A stretch of DNA of 64,000 nucleotides from Caldalkalibacillus mannanilyticus JCM 10596 (lineage in GTDB: Bacteria > Bacillota > Bacilli > Caldalkalibacillales > JCM-10596): NCBI RefSeq assembly GCF_000615945.1, contig NZ_BAMO01000019.1, forward strand, positions 1-64,000, read 5' to 3'. This document shows, in pieces, positions 29,071 through 38,534 of this stretch. The position numbers and the translations under genes were made by a program. The notes under the pieces were generated by a model. It was not told the origin of the DNA. It saw nothing but the letters and a program-made list of their open reading frames with translations, and did not search any database. Numbering within the stretch: the stretch's first letter is position 1; the number at the start of each line of letters is the position of its first letter.

Positions 29071-29817
29071 CTATAGTTTTGTTAAAATCTCTGGTCCATT
29101 TTCGGTAATCGCGAGAGTATGTTCATATTGAACACATATCGAGTGATCAATCGTATGGGCTGTCCATCCATCTTCTTCAATGTATGAACGCCAATCTCCT
29201 AATGTTAGCATCGGTTCAATAGCCAATACCATACCATTCTTCAAACGAACTCCCGTATTTTTATTTCCGAAATGAGGAACGGCTGGTTCTTCCCATAACT
29301 CTCTCCCAATACCATGCCCAGTAAATTCCTTTACATTACCATATCCATATTTTTTTGCTTCGTTTTCGATCGCAAAACCAATGTCTCCCATTCTGTTCCC
29401 AGAATATGCTTGCTCTATTCCAATATATAGACTATGCTCACAAACTCTCATTAACTGTTTGATCTCCTCCGAAACCTCTCCCACTGCATAAGTCCATCCT
29501 GAATCTCCATGATAGCCATTATAAAATGCACCAAGATCAATAGTAATTACGTCGCCTTCAATTAACGGGATAGAATCTGGAAACCCATGACAAATCACAT
29601 CATTTTTAGATGCACAGATAGATGCGGTAAAGCCATTGTGTCCCTTAAAGCTAGGAATTGCACCTCTTGAACGGATTTTTTCCTCCACAAGACGGTCAAG
29701 TTCCAAAGTAGTCACACCAGGTTTAATCACTTCCTTTAACATTTCATGACACTCAGCCACAATCTGCCCGGCTTTTCGCATAATATCGATTTCTCTTTTT
29801 GATTTTAAAATTGTCAC
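29071..29817 (-). CDS. map: Methionine aminopeptidase, type I
   Basis: This enzyme removes the initiator methionine from new proteins. The 248-residue protein has all five metal ligands: D94 (TIDLG), D105 (HGDSG), H168 (TGHGIG), E201 (AIEPM) and E232 (QYEHT). A GTG start overlaps the stop of the upstream zinc-finger gene by four bases. It lies outside a ribosomal-protein operon, so it is probably a second, accessory methionine aminopeptidase, as several Bacillales carry. Length and motifs are complete. Confidence 0.93.
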   Translation of the reverse strand: MTILKSKREIDIMRKAGQIVAECHEMLKEVIKPGVTTLELDRLVEEKIRSRGAIPSFKGHNGFTASICASKNDVICHGFPDSIPLIEGDVITIDLGAFYNGYHGDSGWTYAVGEVSEEIKQLMRVCEHSLYIGIEQAYSGNRMGDIGFAIENEAKKYGYGNVKEFTGHGIGRELWEEPAVPHFGNKNTGVRLKNGMVLAIEPMLTLGDWRSYIEEDGWTAHTIDHSICVQYEHTLAITENGPEILTKL

Positions 29818-30335
29818 ACTTGAACCCCCTTATGCTTATTATTAGCCATTAAGTAATTGTAACGATTACGACATTTTGAGCTACAGAACTTTGCTACCTG
29901 TGCCCTTTTATAGGGAATAAACCAGTTATCACATAGTATACACTGTTGCAATTCCAAATCGCCCTTCTCCAGTGCCTCAAAAATACTAATGAGTCCTTCC
30001 ATATACACTCTCTTCAAATAATGTGGTTCATCAATAAATTCGGTATGTAACAAAAGTTGATTTTCAAAACCTTCCCTTTGTTTATCAACGCTACCCACAT
30101 CATTATCCTCTGAAATCATCCCTACCTTCAAATGAAGGGGGTTATACTCCTTAAATAGTAAGTTTGCTCGATGAATAATCTCTGCTCTAATCGGCATTTT
30201 ATCTCGTATCGAATGAGCAATATCTAATATTAAATCTTGAAGTTCTTTTTCTAAACCATCAATTTGAATACTCCCCTGTTCAAATTGGTTTAAAACCGTC
30301 AAAAAATAGTTCTTCCTAGACAAGGAGGGACTCAT
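29814..30335 (-). CDS. CGNR-like zinc-finger protein coupled to map
   Basis: This 173-residue protein ends in a four-cysteine zinc ribbon, CILCDNWFIPYKRAQVAKFC and then SSKCRNRYNYL (about residues 134-165), like the treble-clef CGNR finger found at the end of putative regulators. The preceding helical region resembles the N-terminal part of such proteins but I cannot place it further. The start at 30335 is behind GGGAGGAGTG; the longer frame to 30416 has none and crosses the promoter. It overlaps map by four bases. Its promoter carries an inverted repeat, so it may control itself. Confidence 0.65.
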   Translation of the reverse strand: MSPSLSRKNYFLTVLNQFEQGSIQIDGLEKELQDLILDIAHSIRDKMPIRAEIIHRANLLFKEYNPLHLKVGMISEDNDVGSVDKQREGFENQLLLHTEFIDEPHYLKRVYMEGLISIFEALEKGDLELQQCILCDNWFIPYKRAQVAKFCSSKCRNRYNYLMANNKHKGVQV

Positions 30336-30363
30336 ATTTTCAACACTCCTCCCATAAAAAAAT

Positions 30364-30416
30364 AAATGGATTAAGAAACTCAATCCATTTATAACACACT
30401 GCATATAAAATTGCAA
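30364..30416 (-). promoter_or_regulatory. Promoter with 9-bp inverted repeat before the zinc-finger/map pair
   Basis: On the minus strand TTGCAA (30411-30416) and TATAAA (30388-30393) are 17 bases apart. AAATGGATT and AATCCATTT (30364-30372 and 30382-30390) form an inverted repeat that overlaps the -10 box and the start site. Since one arm is upstream of or at the start site, an operator is more likely than a terminator, although a T-rich stretch follows. Confidence 0.6.
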
Positions 30417-30501
30417 AATTCTCTGATCGTCGATTCCTCACATGCATTAAGATTGAGTGAAAAAAAATATAAAACTACACGAATGACTAGTGAGAATCGC
30501 C

Positions 30502-32442
30502 TTAAGCTTCATAAGCAAGACGAGCTCCTTCATAGATCGCTCGTTTCGCATCTAATTCCCCAGGGAATCTAGCACCACCGATGACATTTACTTGGATTCC
30601 AGATTCCTCAAGCTCCCTGTAATCCCAGACCTGCGATTCCTGGCCAGCGGCAATGATGATAGAGTCTACTTCAAGCACTTTAGCTGAAAGAGAATCATTT
30701 TCCATCATTTGAATGTGAAGCCCCTTATCTGTGATTCTCTCGTATTGCAGATTGGTTAGAAATTGAATACCATGCTGGAGCAAGTAGCTGACAGAAGCCC
30801 AGCGAGTGGTCTTTCCTAAACCTTCCCCCATCTTTCCTTTTCTCCTCAACAGGTAAATTGTTTTTACTCCTTGTTCAAGTAAATAATGAGCGGTATCACA
30901 ACCAATCCCTCCAGCTCCAATGATCGCCACTCTTTTACCTAGTGAAGCTTGCCCTGATAGAACCTGCTGGTAGGAATAGACATGCGCCTGATCCATCCCT
31001 TCGATTTCTGGAAGACGAGGGCGTACTCCAGTAGCCACGATAACCTGCTCCACTCTTTTTTCCAGCAATTCTTGAGAGGAAGGAGTATGGTTAAGTGTGA
31101 GGTGAACTCCTAATCTTTCTAGCTGGTATTTATAGTAACGAAGAGTTTCATAGAATTCTTCTTTTCCAGGTACTTTTTTGGCGTAATTTAACTGCCCTCC
31201 AACCTCGCTTTTTTCCTCATAGAGATAAACTTCATGTCCTTTTTCTGCATGAGATCGAGCGGCTTCCATTCCGGCTACTCCTGCTCCAATCACAGCAATT
31301 TTTCTTGGTGCTGAGGAGGGAAGTAGGCTCCACTCTGTTTCACGACCCGTTCTAGGATTGACTAGACATGAAACTGGTTTCCCTTCGAAGGCATGATCTA
31401 GACAAGCTTGATTACAGGCAATACAGGTATTAATAGAGTGAAAGTCTCCTCTTCGCGCTTTGCGTAGAAGATCTGGGTCGGCTAGAAAGGGACGAGCCAT
31501 TGAAATCAGATCACAGGACTGTTGACGGAGCAGTTCCTCTGCTAATCTGGGGTCATTAATTCTATTACTGCCAATGATCGGTATTCTCGTCACTTTCTTT
31601 ATGTTTTGAGCTATAGAGATAAAACCGGCGCGAGGGACCATCATGGAGATGGTTGGAACTTGAGACTCGTGCCAGCCAATTCCAACATTAATCGCATCTG
31701 CTCCATTTTCTTCAACCCACTGAGCAAATTGAATGGTTTCTTCTTCAGTTGAGCTATTCGGGACTAAATCAGCTCCAGATAATCTAAATAGTACAGGATA
31801 ATCTTCTCCTACTGCCTGTCGAACGGCTTTTAAGACCTCCAGAGGAAGCTTGGCTCTGTTTCTTAAATTTCCTCCCCAATCATCGTCACGCTGATTGGTC
31901 GCAGGTGAGAGAAACTGATTGAGAAGATAGCCTTCAGAACCCATGATTTCTACCGCATCAAAGCCAACCTCCTTGGCTAAAGCAGCGGATTGAGCATAAG
32001 AAACAATAAGCTCCACAATTTGTTCATGCGTTAAAGCAACTGGAGCAACGCGATGAATGGGAGAGCGGATGGCAGATGGAGCGACAGAGGGAATGCCTGT
32101 TAACTCGGGATAGGCATATCGACCTGCATGGAATAATTGTGCCGCCATCTTTCCACCGGCAGCATGAACCTCTTGATTAAGCTTTCGCATCACTTCTAAA
32201 TCTTTCTCCCGATAAAATCCTAGAAAGTGAGGTCCGCCTTCTCCTTCTGGTGAAACAGAGATTCCTCCCGTAATCATGAGAGCGGGGCCATCTTCCCCGG
32301 CACGTTCTTTGTAAAACTGGATTAATGCGGCATCTCCGCTCTTACTAGCTTCTAATCCCACATGCATAGATCCCATAATGACACGGTTTTCTAATGTAAG
32401 CGCTCTTAATTTTAACGGTTCAAATAAATAAGTAAACTCCAT
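30502..32442 (-). CDS. NADH:flavin oxidoreductase, 2,4-dienoyl-CoA reductase type
   Basis: The 646-residue protein has the three parts of the 2,4-dienoyl-CoA reductase/trimethylamine dehydrogenase family: an FMN-binding old-yellow-enzyme TIM barrel (about 1-335), a 4Fe-4S site (CIACNQACLDHAF then PVSCLVNPRTGRE, about 340-372), and an FAD/NAD(P) module with IAVIGAGVAGMEAARS and VAIIGAGGIGCDTAHYL. It should reduce an enoyl compound with NAD(P)H through the flavins and the cluster. The start follows GAGGAGGTC. It stands alone, divergent from the beta-glucoside operon, with no other fatty-acid genes around, so the substrate is open. Confidence 0.9.
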   Translation of the reverse strand: MEFTYLFEPLKLRALTLENRVIMGSMHVGLEASKSGDAALIQFYKERAGEDGPALMITGGISVSPEGEGGPHFLGFYREKDLEVMRKLNQEVHAAGGKMAAQLFHAGRYAYPELTGIPSVAPSAIRSPIHRVAPVALTHEQIVELIVSYAQSAALAKEVGFDAVEIMGSEGYLLNQFLSPATNQRDDDWGGNLRNRAKLPLEVLKAVRQAVGEDYPVLFRLSGADLVPNSSTEEETIQFAQWVEENGADAINVGIGWHESQVPTISMMVPRAGFISIAQNIKKVTRIPIIGSNRINDPRLAEELLRQQSCDLISMARPFLADPDLLRKARRGDFHSINTCIACNQACLDHAFEGKPVSCLVNPRTGRETEWSLLPSSAPRKIAVIGAGVAGMEAARSHAEKGHEVYLYEEKSEVGGQLNYAKKVPGKEEFYETLRYYKYQLERLGVHLTLNHTPSSQELLEKRVEQVIVATGVRPRLPEIEGMDQAHVYSYQQVLSGQASLGKRVAIIGAGGIGCDTAHYLLEQGVKTIYLLRRKGKMGEGLGKTTRWASVSYLLQHGIQFLTNLQYERITDKGLHIQMMENDSLSAKVLEVDSIIIAAGQESQVWDYRELEESGIQVNVIGGARFPGELDAKRAIYEGARLAYEA

Positions 32443-32532
32443 GTTGACCTCCTCTTCCCACTTTTTGTTTCCATCATAATATGAAAAGGGAGGAAAAGTA
32501 AACGTTCAAGCAAGGTGAATGATTATTCATAA

Positions 32533-32543
32533 AAACCGATTTC
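32533..32543. promoter_or_regulatory. Possible auxiliary operator upstream of the beta-glucoside promoter
   Basis: AAACCGATTTC at 32533-32543 matches the core of the palindrome at 32697-32714 except for one base. It lies about 165 bases upstream, a distance that would allow DNA looping by a LacI-family tetramer. The rest of the 324-base divergent gap shows no other element that I can support. Confidence 0.3.
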
Positions 32544-32660
32544 TTTAGAGTGGTATTCTATTCTTTTTTCTTTAGGAGATCGCTCTATGTACCAACAAAA
32601 TAGGTATTTTATAGGCTTTAAGTACAGTTTTATCTCGAATACATACCAAAATAGAAATGG

Positions 32661-32714
32661 TTGACAAGAAATAAAAAATTTTTTTATAATACATATATAG
32701 AAACCGGTTTCTAT
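32661..32714 (+). promoter_or_regulatory. Beta-glucoside operon promoter and LacI-type operator
   Basis: TTGACA (32661-32666), an 18-base spacer and TATAAT (32685-32690) make a strong promoter. Directly downstream, ATAGAAACC and GGTTTCTAT (32697-32714) form a perfect 18-bp palindrome with a central CG, the classic shape of LacI/GalR-family operators, covering the expected start site. The LacI-type gene at 37432 is the natural candidate to bind it. Confidence 0.85.
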
Positions 32715-32766
32715 TAAAACGGAAGAGAAATAAGGTTGCCTAAAAAAGATAGGGGTTGAGAGAGTC

Positions 32767-34113
32767 ATGATCAGGTTTCCAGAAAGCTTTGTATGGGGAA
32801 CTGCAACGTCAGCTTTTCAAATTGAAGGAGCGACGAAAGCAGATGGCAGAGGGGAGTCCATATGGGATCGTTTCTGTTATACAGAAGGGAAGGTGAAGAA
32901 TGGAGATACGGGAGATATAGCGTGTGATCATTTTCATTTGTATCAGGAAGATGTACGACTGATGAGAGATTTACATATTCAGTCCTATCGTTTTTCGATC
33001 AGTTGGCCAAGAATTTTTCCACAAGGGACAGGTCAAGCAAACCTGAAAGGCTTAGATTTTTATAAGAGATTAATTGATCAGTTGCTGAAGCAGGGAATAG
33101 AGCCTATGGCTACCATCTACCATTGGGATTTACCTCAAGCTCTTGAAGATCAAGGAGGGTGGCAAAATCGAGAGATGGTTGATCACTTTGAGCAATACGC
33201 CTCTTTCTTATATGAAGAGTTAGGAGATGTAGTGAAAAAATGGATTACTCATAATGAACCTTGGGTGGTTGCATACCTTGGATATGGAAACGGAGAATTT
33301 GCCCCTGGAATAAAGGGCTTCGAAGAATATCTTAGAGCAGCACACCATGTTTTATTATCTCATGGGAAATCGGTTTCTGCTTTTAGAGAAAAAGGTCCAA
33401 AGGATGGTCAAATAGGGATTACCTTTAATCTTAATTCAACCTATGCAGGGAGTCCTTCTAGGGAGGATCAAGAGGCTGCACGCCGCTACGATGGATTTCT
33501 AAACCGCTGGTATCTAGATCCTGTATTTAAGGGAGAATATCCGAAAGATATGCTAGATTTATATCTTCAAAAATACAACTTAGATTTTGTCCAAGATGGA
33601 GATTTGAAAGCGATTTCCCAACCCATTGATTTCTTGGGGATTAATTATTATTCCATTATGACTGCATTAGATGAGTCTCAAGCAGAGGATGTCTTGAAGT
33701 TTCAAGCTTTAAAAACAGGTCGCCCCACAACAGCTATGGATTGGGAAATAGAACCTAATGGCTTATTCGATTTACTTGTCAGAATCAACAAAGAGTATTG
33801 CAGTAAAACACCTATTTTTATTACTGAAAATGGCGCTGCTTTCGAGGATCAGGTTGTCAATGGAGAGATCATGGATGATGACAGGTTAGATTATATCAAG
33901 CAGCATCTACAGGCTTGCCATAAAGGGATAGAGCATGGAATAAATGTAAGCGGTTACTATGTTTGGTCCTTACTCGATAATTTTGAATGGGCTTCAGGAT
34001 ATGAAAAGCGATTTGGTATCGTTCATGTCGATTTTGACTCTCTGAAAAGAACGCCTAAGAAAAGTGCACTATGGTATAAGGAAGTCATTTCAAATCAAGG
34101 ATGTTTCGAGTAA
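32767..34113 (+). CDS. Beta-glucosidase, glycoside hydrolase family 1
   Basis: The 448-residue enzyme has full GH1 length and motifs. The acid/base is E164 in THNEPWVVAYLGY and the nucleophile is E354 in FITENGAAFED, with the N-terminal signature SFVWGTATSAFQIEGA at 7-22. There is no signal peptide, so it cleaves imported sugars inside the cell. It is followed by an ABC importer rather than a PTS, so it should act on unphosphorylated beta-glucosides such as cello-oligosaccharides. The ATG has GGGGTTGAGAGAG upstream. Confidence 0.93.
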   Translation: MIRFPESFVWGTATSAFQIEGATKADGRGESIWDRFCYTEGKVKNGDTGDIACDHFHLYQEDVRLMRDLHIQSYRFSISWPRIFPQGTGQANLKGLDFYKRLIDQLLKQGIEPMATIYHWDLPQALEDQGGWQNREMVDHFEQYASFLYEELGDVVKKWITHNEPWVVAYLGYGNGEFAPGIKGFEEYLRAAHHVLLSHGKSVSAFREKGPKDGQIGITFNLNSTYAGSPSREDQEAARRYDGFLNRWYLDPVFKGEYPKDMLDLYLQKYNLDFVQDGDLKAISQPIDFLGINYYSIMTALDESQAEDVLKFQALKTGRPTTAMDWEIEPNGLFDLLVRINKEYCSKTPIFITENGAAFEDQVVNGEIMDDDRLDYIKQHLQACHKGIEHGINVSGYYVWSLLDNFEWASGYEKRFGIVHVDFDSLKRTPKKSALWYKEVISNQGCFE

Positions 34114-34135
34114 AAAAAGTGAAGGGGGAAAACAA

Positions 34136-35456
34136 ATGCTTAGAAAAAAAGGAATATGGCTATCTTTCGTTATTGTATTAAGTTTTGCTTTGCTCATGGG
34201 ATGCTCTTCTGGAACTCAGGAAGGCTCAACACCAGCCAATGGAGGTACTGAGCAGAATGCAGATGGAACCAAGCCTGTTGAACTCATTGTTTGGACGTTT
34301 GGTACAACAGGATATGAAGAGCTTGCCAAGGAATACTCACAATTAAATCCACATGTGACTTTTAAAGAATTTACGACAGGAACGGATTATGGTGATCATC
34401 ATAATAGCTTGTTTACCGCGATGTCTGCTGGAGGAGGGGCACCAGATATCGCGATGGTGGAAGTGGGACAATACGGTCGCTTTTTTTCCGCACAGGACCA
34501 TTTCTATAATTTGGCTGATTTTGGTGCTGTGGAATTGGAGAGTCGGTATTTAGAGTGGAAATGGAAGCAGGCAACCAATGCAGATGGTTCCTTTATTTTT
34601 GGCTTACCAACAGATATTGGACCTACTGTGATGTACTATCGTACAGATGTATTTGAACAGGCGGGGTTGCCTACTGACCCCAAGGAAGTATCTGCAAATC
34701 AATACGTGGGAGAAATTTAGAGAGGCTGCCAGACAAGTAAAAGAAAAAACAGGTAAACCAATGCTAGAAGGGTGGGAGATGGTTTACAATGCCAGAAGAG
34801 ATCAGGCAAGCCAAACCTACTTCAATGAACAAGAAGAATTGATCATCGAAAATAATCCTGAGATTCGACAAGCTTACGATTATACCGTTCAGTTAATTCA
34901 GGATGGTGTGGTTGCTTCCTATGGTGCATGGACTCCTGAATGGGGGGCTGCGATGAACAATGGAGATTTTGCCGTGTTATTATCTCCTGCTTGGATGAAG
35001 GGAGTCATTATGAGTAATGCTCCAGATGCTGCGGGGAAATGGGCGATCGCTGACATGCCTGAGGGTGCAGGAAACTGGGGAGGCTCTTTCTTAACCATTC
35101 CCAAGCAGTCCAAGAATGCAGAAGAAGCCTATAAGTTTATCGCTTGGTTAACTCTTCCTGAGAATCAGCTGCGTTCCTTTAAGGAATATGGATTATTTCC
35201 TGCTATACCTGAGCTTTATGTCAAAGAAGAATTTGTCAATGAAGTGGTTGACCCAGATTATTTTGTAGGGAATGTAACGAATGAGGTGTATACGAGAGCA
35301 GCCGAACGGGTCGTTCCTAAATATTTGGGGATTTATTTCTCTACCGTACAGGATGAAATACTGGATGCTTTAAGAAATGTGCTGCTCAACCAATCAGATT
35401 CTGACCGAGAGTGGAAAGAAGCCATTGATCGAGTGAAATCTCAACTTGGACGTTAA
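34136..35456 (+). CDS. Beta-glucoside ABC transporter binding lipoprotein (frameshifted)
   Basis: This is a CUT1-type solute-binding lipoprotein of about 439 residues with the lipobox LLMGC (cysteine at about residue 23). The first frame ends at 34720 and the protein continues in the frame open to 35456. Here the shift is +1: removing one A from the AAA at 34696-34698 gives PKEVSAINTWEKFREAA, so this is an extra base rather than a missing one. The start ATG follows GAAGGGGG. It lies between the GH1 gene and two permeases. Confidence 0.85.
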
Positions 35457-35501
35457 GTATATCAAGGTGGATCCTTTTACTTAAAATGAGAGAAAAATAG
35501 C

Positions 35502-35532
35502 GGGGGCAGTCTCTTTCATTAAGTCAGCCCCC
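35502..35532 (+). other. Intercistronic hairpin before the permeases
   Basis: GGGGGC (35502-35507) pairs with GCCCCC (35527-35532) across a 19-base loop, without a T-run. It occupies the same place as the hairpin at 2907-2932 in the alpha-galactoside operon, after the binding-protein gene, and may likewise set relative expression. Confidence 0.5.
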
Positions 35533-35559
35533 TCTGAAAAGAAGAAGGAGGGAATCCTT

Positions 35560-36513
35560 TTGCATTCAAAGACAGTCGTAGAGAATGAACCCTTGGTCAA
35601 GAAAAAGCCGTGGCTAACAGACAGCAGAAAAGAAAGCTTGAATGGGTACCTATTTATTTCGCCATTTTTTATTTTATTTGCGATTTTTAGTGTTTTTCCA
35701 ATTTATTATAGCTTTCATTTGGCTTTTCATCGTTGGAATGGATTAGCTCCAGTGAAGGAATTTGTAGGATTTAAAAATTTTGAAATCATTTTTAATGATC
35801 CTTTGTTTTGGAAGGCACTTTCGAATACAGTGCTGATTGGCATTATGGGTACAGTACCTCAATTAATCATTGGGATTATTTTGGCATTTGCTCTAAATTC
35901 AGCTCTGATTCGTTTTCGAAATGTATTTAGAACCGCTTATTTTTTACCGTATATTACTTCCATTGTTGCTGTTGCTGTTATTTTTAGTATCTTATTTAGT
36001 AACCAATCTACGGGTTTAATCAACGGGATTTTACAAGCTTTAGATATTGATCCGATCATGTGGACCTCGTCTGAATGGGGAGCCAAAATAGCCATTTCTG
36101 CGATGATTTTTTGGAGATGGGTGGGTTATAATACAATCATTTACCTCGCAGGCCTACAAAGCATCCCAGGTGATCTGTATGAAGCGGCGAAGATCGATGG
36201 AGCCAAAACGTGGCAGCAAATTCTGTATATTAGCATTCCCTTGCTAAAGCCTTTCATTATGTTTACTGTCTTTTTTGCTACGCTTGGAGCTCTGCTTGTC
36301 TTTGTCGAGCCTCTGATCTTCACAGGTGTACGAGCAGAGGGAATAACGGTGGCGGTCTACTTGTATCGGGATGCTTTCATACTAGCCAATCCAGCCTTTG
36401 GAACGGCATCTGCCACAGCCGTGTTCTTATTTCTGTTAATACTGAGCTTATCTATTATTAATTTATCGATTGTTAATCTCTTGGGACGGACGAAAAAAGG
36501 GAGGAATGCCTAA
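35560..36513 (+). CDS. Sugar ABC transporter permease, MalF type
   Basis: This 317-residue inner-membrane protein has about six hydrophobic segments and the EAA loop LYEAAKIDGAKTWQQILYIS at about residues 206-225. The start is a TTG at 35560, seven bases after AAGGAGGG. It pairs with the next gene product to form the channel of the beta-glucoside importer. The stop overlaps the next ATG (TAATG). Confidence 0.9.
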   Translation: MHSKTVVENEPLVKKKPWLTDSRKESLNGYLFISPFFILFAIFSVFPIYYSFHLAFHRWNGLAPVKEFVGFKNFEIIFNDPLFWKALSNTVLIGIMGTVPQLIIGIILAFALNSALIRFRNVFRTAYFLPYITSIVAVAVIFSILFSNQSTGLINGILQALDIDPIMWTSSEWGAKIAISAMIFWRWVGYNTIIYLAGLQSIPGDLYEAAKIDGAKTWQQILYISIPLLKPFIMFTVFFATLGALLVFVEPLIFTGVRAEGITVAVYLYRDAFILANPAFGTASATAVFLFLLILSLSIINLSIVNLLGRTKKGRNA

Positions 36514-37370
36514 TGAAAAAAGGTCATCATGAAGTCGGAGCAAAAGGCTTTTCCTTGTCGAAGCTGTTGATTTATCTCTTCTTAGTACTTGGAGCCTTGA
36601 TTTCTTTGTTTCCTTTTTATTGGATGTTTATTATGGCAACTCATCATAATAGTGCGATTAATAGCTTTCCTCCTAAAATAATACCAGGAGAATATGCTTG
36701 GATTAACTTTCAAAGTGTGATAGATTCAACACCGTTTTTTTCAGCTATACTTAATACCCTGATTGTTTGTACAACGGTAACAATAGGAGTTCTGTTCCTT
36801 TCTTCCTTGTCTGGTTTTGCTTTTGCTAAATTGAAGTTTCCCTTCAAAAATGTTTTGTTCGCTCTCATCCTCATCACGATGATGATTCCTCCTCAATTAG
36901 GCTTAGTACCCACCTTTTATATTATTACGAAATTAGGCTGGATGAATGATTTAAGGGCGATCATCGTGCCAGGTCTTGCTAGTGCCTTCGGGATTTTTTG
37001 GATGAGGCAATATATACAGGATGGTGTACCTGACGAACTGTTAGATGCAGCTAAAATAGATGGCTGCTCTTATTTCAGAGTCTATTGGAATATCGTTGTT
37101 CCTATCATCCTACCTGCCTTTGCTACACTAGGGATTATTACATTTATGGCAAATTGGAATGAGTTTTTATTACCTGTTACAGTGTTAAAACAGGAAAAAG
37201 TGCAGACCATTGCCATCGTCATTCGTAATTTAGCAGGAGATACAAGAAGTTTAGATTATGGTAAAATTCTTTCAGGGACGTTTTGGTCTACCCTCCCATT
37301 GGTCATTGTTTTCCTTGCTTTTAACCGTTTGTTTATTTCCAGCTTAACACAAGGAGCAGTGAAAAATTAA
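36513..37370 (+). CDS. Sugar ABC transporter permease, MalG type
   Basis: This is the second permease of the importer, 285 residues with about six hydrophobic segments and the EAA loop LLDAAKIDGCSYFRVYWNIV at about residues 176-195. It starts at an ATG overlapping the previous stop, behind GGGAGG. No ATPase gene follows, so a shared ATPase must serve the system. Confidence 0.9.
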   Translation: MKKGHHEVGAKGFSLSKLLIYLFLVLGALISLFPFYWMFIMATHHNSAINSFPPKIIPGEYAWINFQSVIDSTPFFSAILNTLIVCTTVTIGVLFLSSLSGFAFAKLKFPFKNVLFALILITMMIPPQLGLVPTFYIITKLGWMNDLRAIIVPGLASAFGIFWMRQYIQDGVPDELLDAAKIDGCSYFRVYWNIVVPIILPAFATLGIITFMANWNEFLLPVTVLKQEKVQTIAIVIRNLAGDTRSLDYGKILSGTFWSTLPLVIVFLAFNRLFISSLTQGAVKN

Positions 37371-37431
37371 AACATCGAGAGCTTAGTCCAGAGCTTGAAT
37401 TTAGTATAAAGCAAGAAGGGAACCTATTTTT

Positions 37432-38448
37432 ATGAAAATTACCATTTCAGATATTGCGAAAATGTCGGGTGTTTCAAAATCTACCGTTTCAAAAATTTTA
37501 AATAACTACAGTGGAATAAGTGAAGAAACGCAAAAAAAAGTGCAAGAAGTGATTAGACAGACAGGCTACCAGCCAACATACTCCGCGCAAACATTAGCTA
37601 AGAAAAAAACGAATGTGATAGGAGTAATCTATGCTGGTAAGCTGAATGCTAGCTTAAATCATCCATTCTTCGTAGAGGTGATCAATGCTTTTAAACAGAA
37701 GATTGGTTCGTTAGGGTATGATCTTCTTTTCTTTTCCAATGAGAAGTTTACAGAGGATGGAGAAGATTACTACGCTAGATGTCGGCACTTTCAAGTAGAT
37801 GGCTGCATCATTATTGGAGGAGAGGAATTAGAGCCTTCGATTTATCATCTAGTGGAGAGTGAAATTCCTTGTATCACGGTAGATATCCAGCTTTTTGGTC
37901 AAAACACTCATTATATCATGACAGATAATGTGAAGGCTTCCGAACTTGTAGTCGATCATTTTTATCAGCTGGGGTATCGAGATATCGGCATTATCGGAGG
38001 AATTCCTTCTTCTATCGTCACAACCCAACGCGTACTGGGCTTTCGTCAGACACTGGCTAAGTATGGGCTGAATGTGAAGGAGAATTGGATTAAGTACGGA
38101 GATTTTTATAAAGAAAGCGGCTATCGGGCGATGAAAGAAATTCTCCAGACCAATTATTACCCTCGCGCTTTATTTGTTACATCAGATATGATGGCGCTAG
38201 GGGTTTTGGATGCTTTACGTGAGCAGGGTCTAAAAGTGCCGGAGGATATCGCTATTGTAGGTTGTGATGACATCCTGCTTAGTCGCTATCTGACACCCTC
38301 GCTTTCTTCGATACGGCAGGAGAGCAGACAAATCGGTGAAAAAGCGGCACTCACATTATCCCAGATTATTCATAAGGAAGAGGCGCAATCTGTCTTAATA
38401 GAACCTGATCTTATCATCCGACAATCCTGCGGCGGGAAGAAAGAGTAA
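37432..38448 (+). CDS. LacI-family regulator of the beta-glucoside operon
   Basis: The 338-residue protein has the LacI helix-turn-helix at residues 4-25 (SDIAKMSGVSKSTVSKILN) and an effector domain with the usual end (AIVGCDDILLSRYLTPSLSS). It follows the second permease by 61 bases and probably belongs to the same unit, so it would repress its own synthesis through the palindrome at 32697-32714. The inducer is presumably a beta-glucoside. It differs from the first LacI protein of the window by sequence throughout. Confidence 0.88.
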   Translation: MKITISDIAKMSGVSKSTVSKILNNYSGISEETQKKVQEVIRQTGYQPTYSAQTLAKKKTNVIGVIYAGKLNASLNHPFFVEVINAFKQKIGSLGYDLLFFSNEKFTEDGEDYYARCRHFQVDGCIIIGGEELEPSIYHLVESEIPCITVDIQLFGQNTHYIMTDNVKASELVVDHFYQLGYRDIGIIGGIPSSIVTTQRVLGFRQTLAKYGLNVKENWIKYGDFYKESGYRAMKEILQTNYYPRALFVTSDMMALGVLDALREQGLKVPEDIAIVGCDDILLSRYLTPSLSSIRQESRQIGEKAALTLSQIIHKEEAQSVLIEPDLIIRQSCGGKKE

Positions 38449-38534
38449 CAGATTCGGATTCTCCATCTCTAAGGTATATTCTAGAACTAGATTAGAAAAT
38501 ATAAGGAATGAGTAGAGAAGGGAGGAAGATAAGC

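Noticed and set aside
32523-32768. 81-codon minus-strand frame upstream of the GH1 gene
   Set aside because: It runs through the TTGACA/TATAAT promoter and the 18-bp operator and has a composition typical of AT-rich non-coding DNA. No ribosome site fits.
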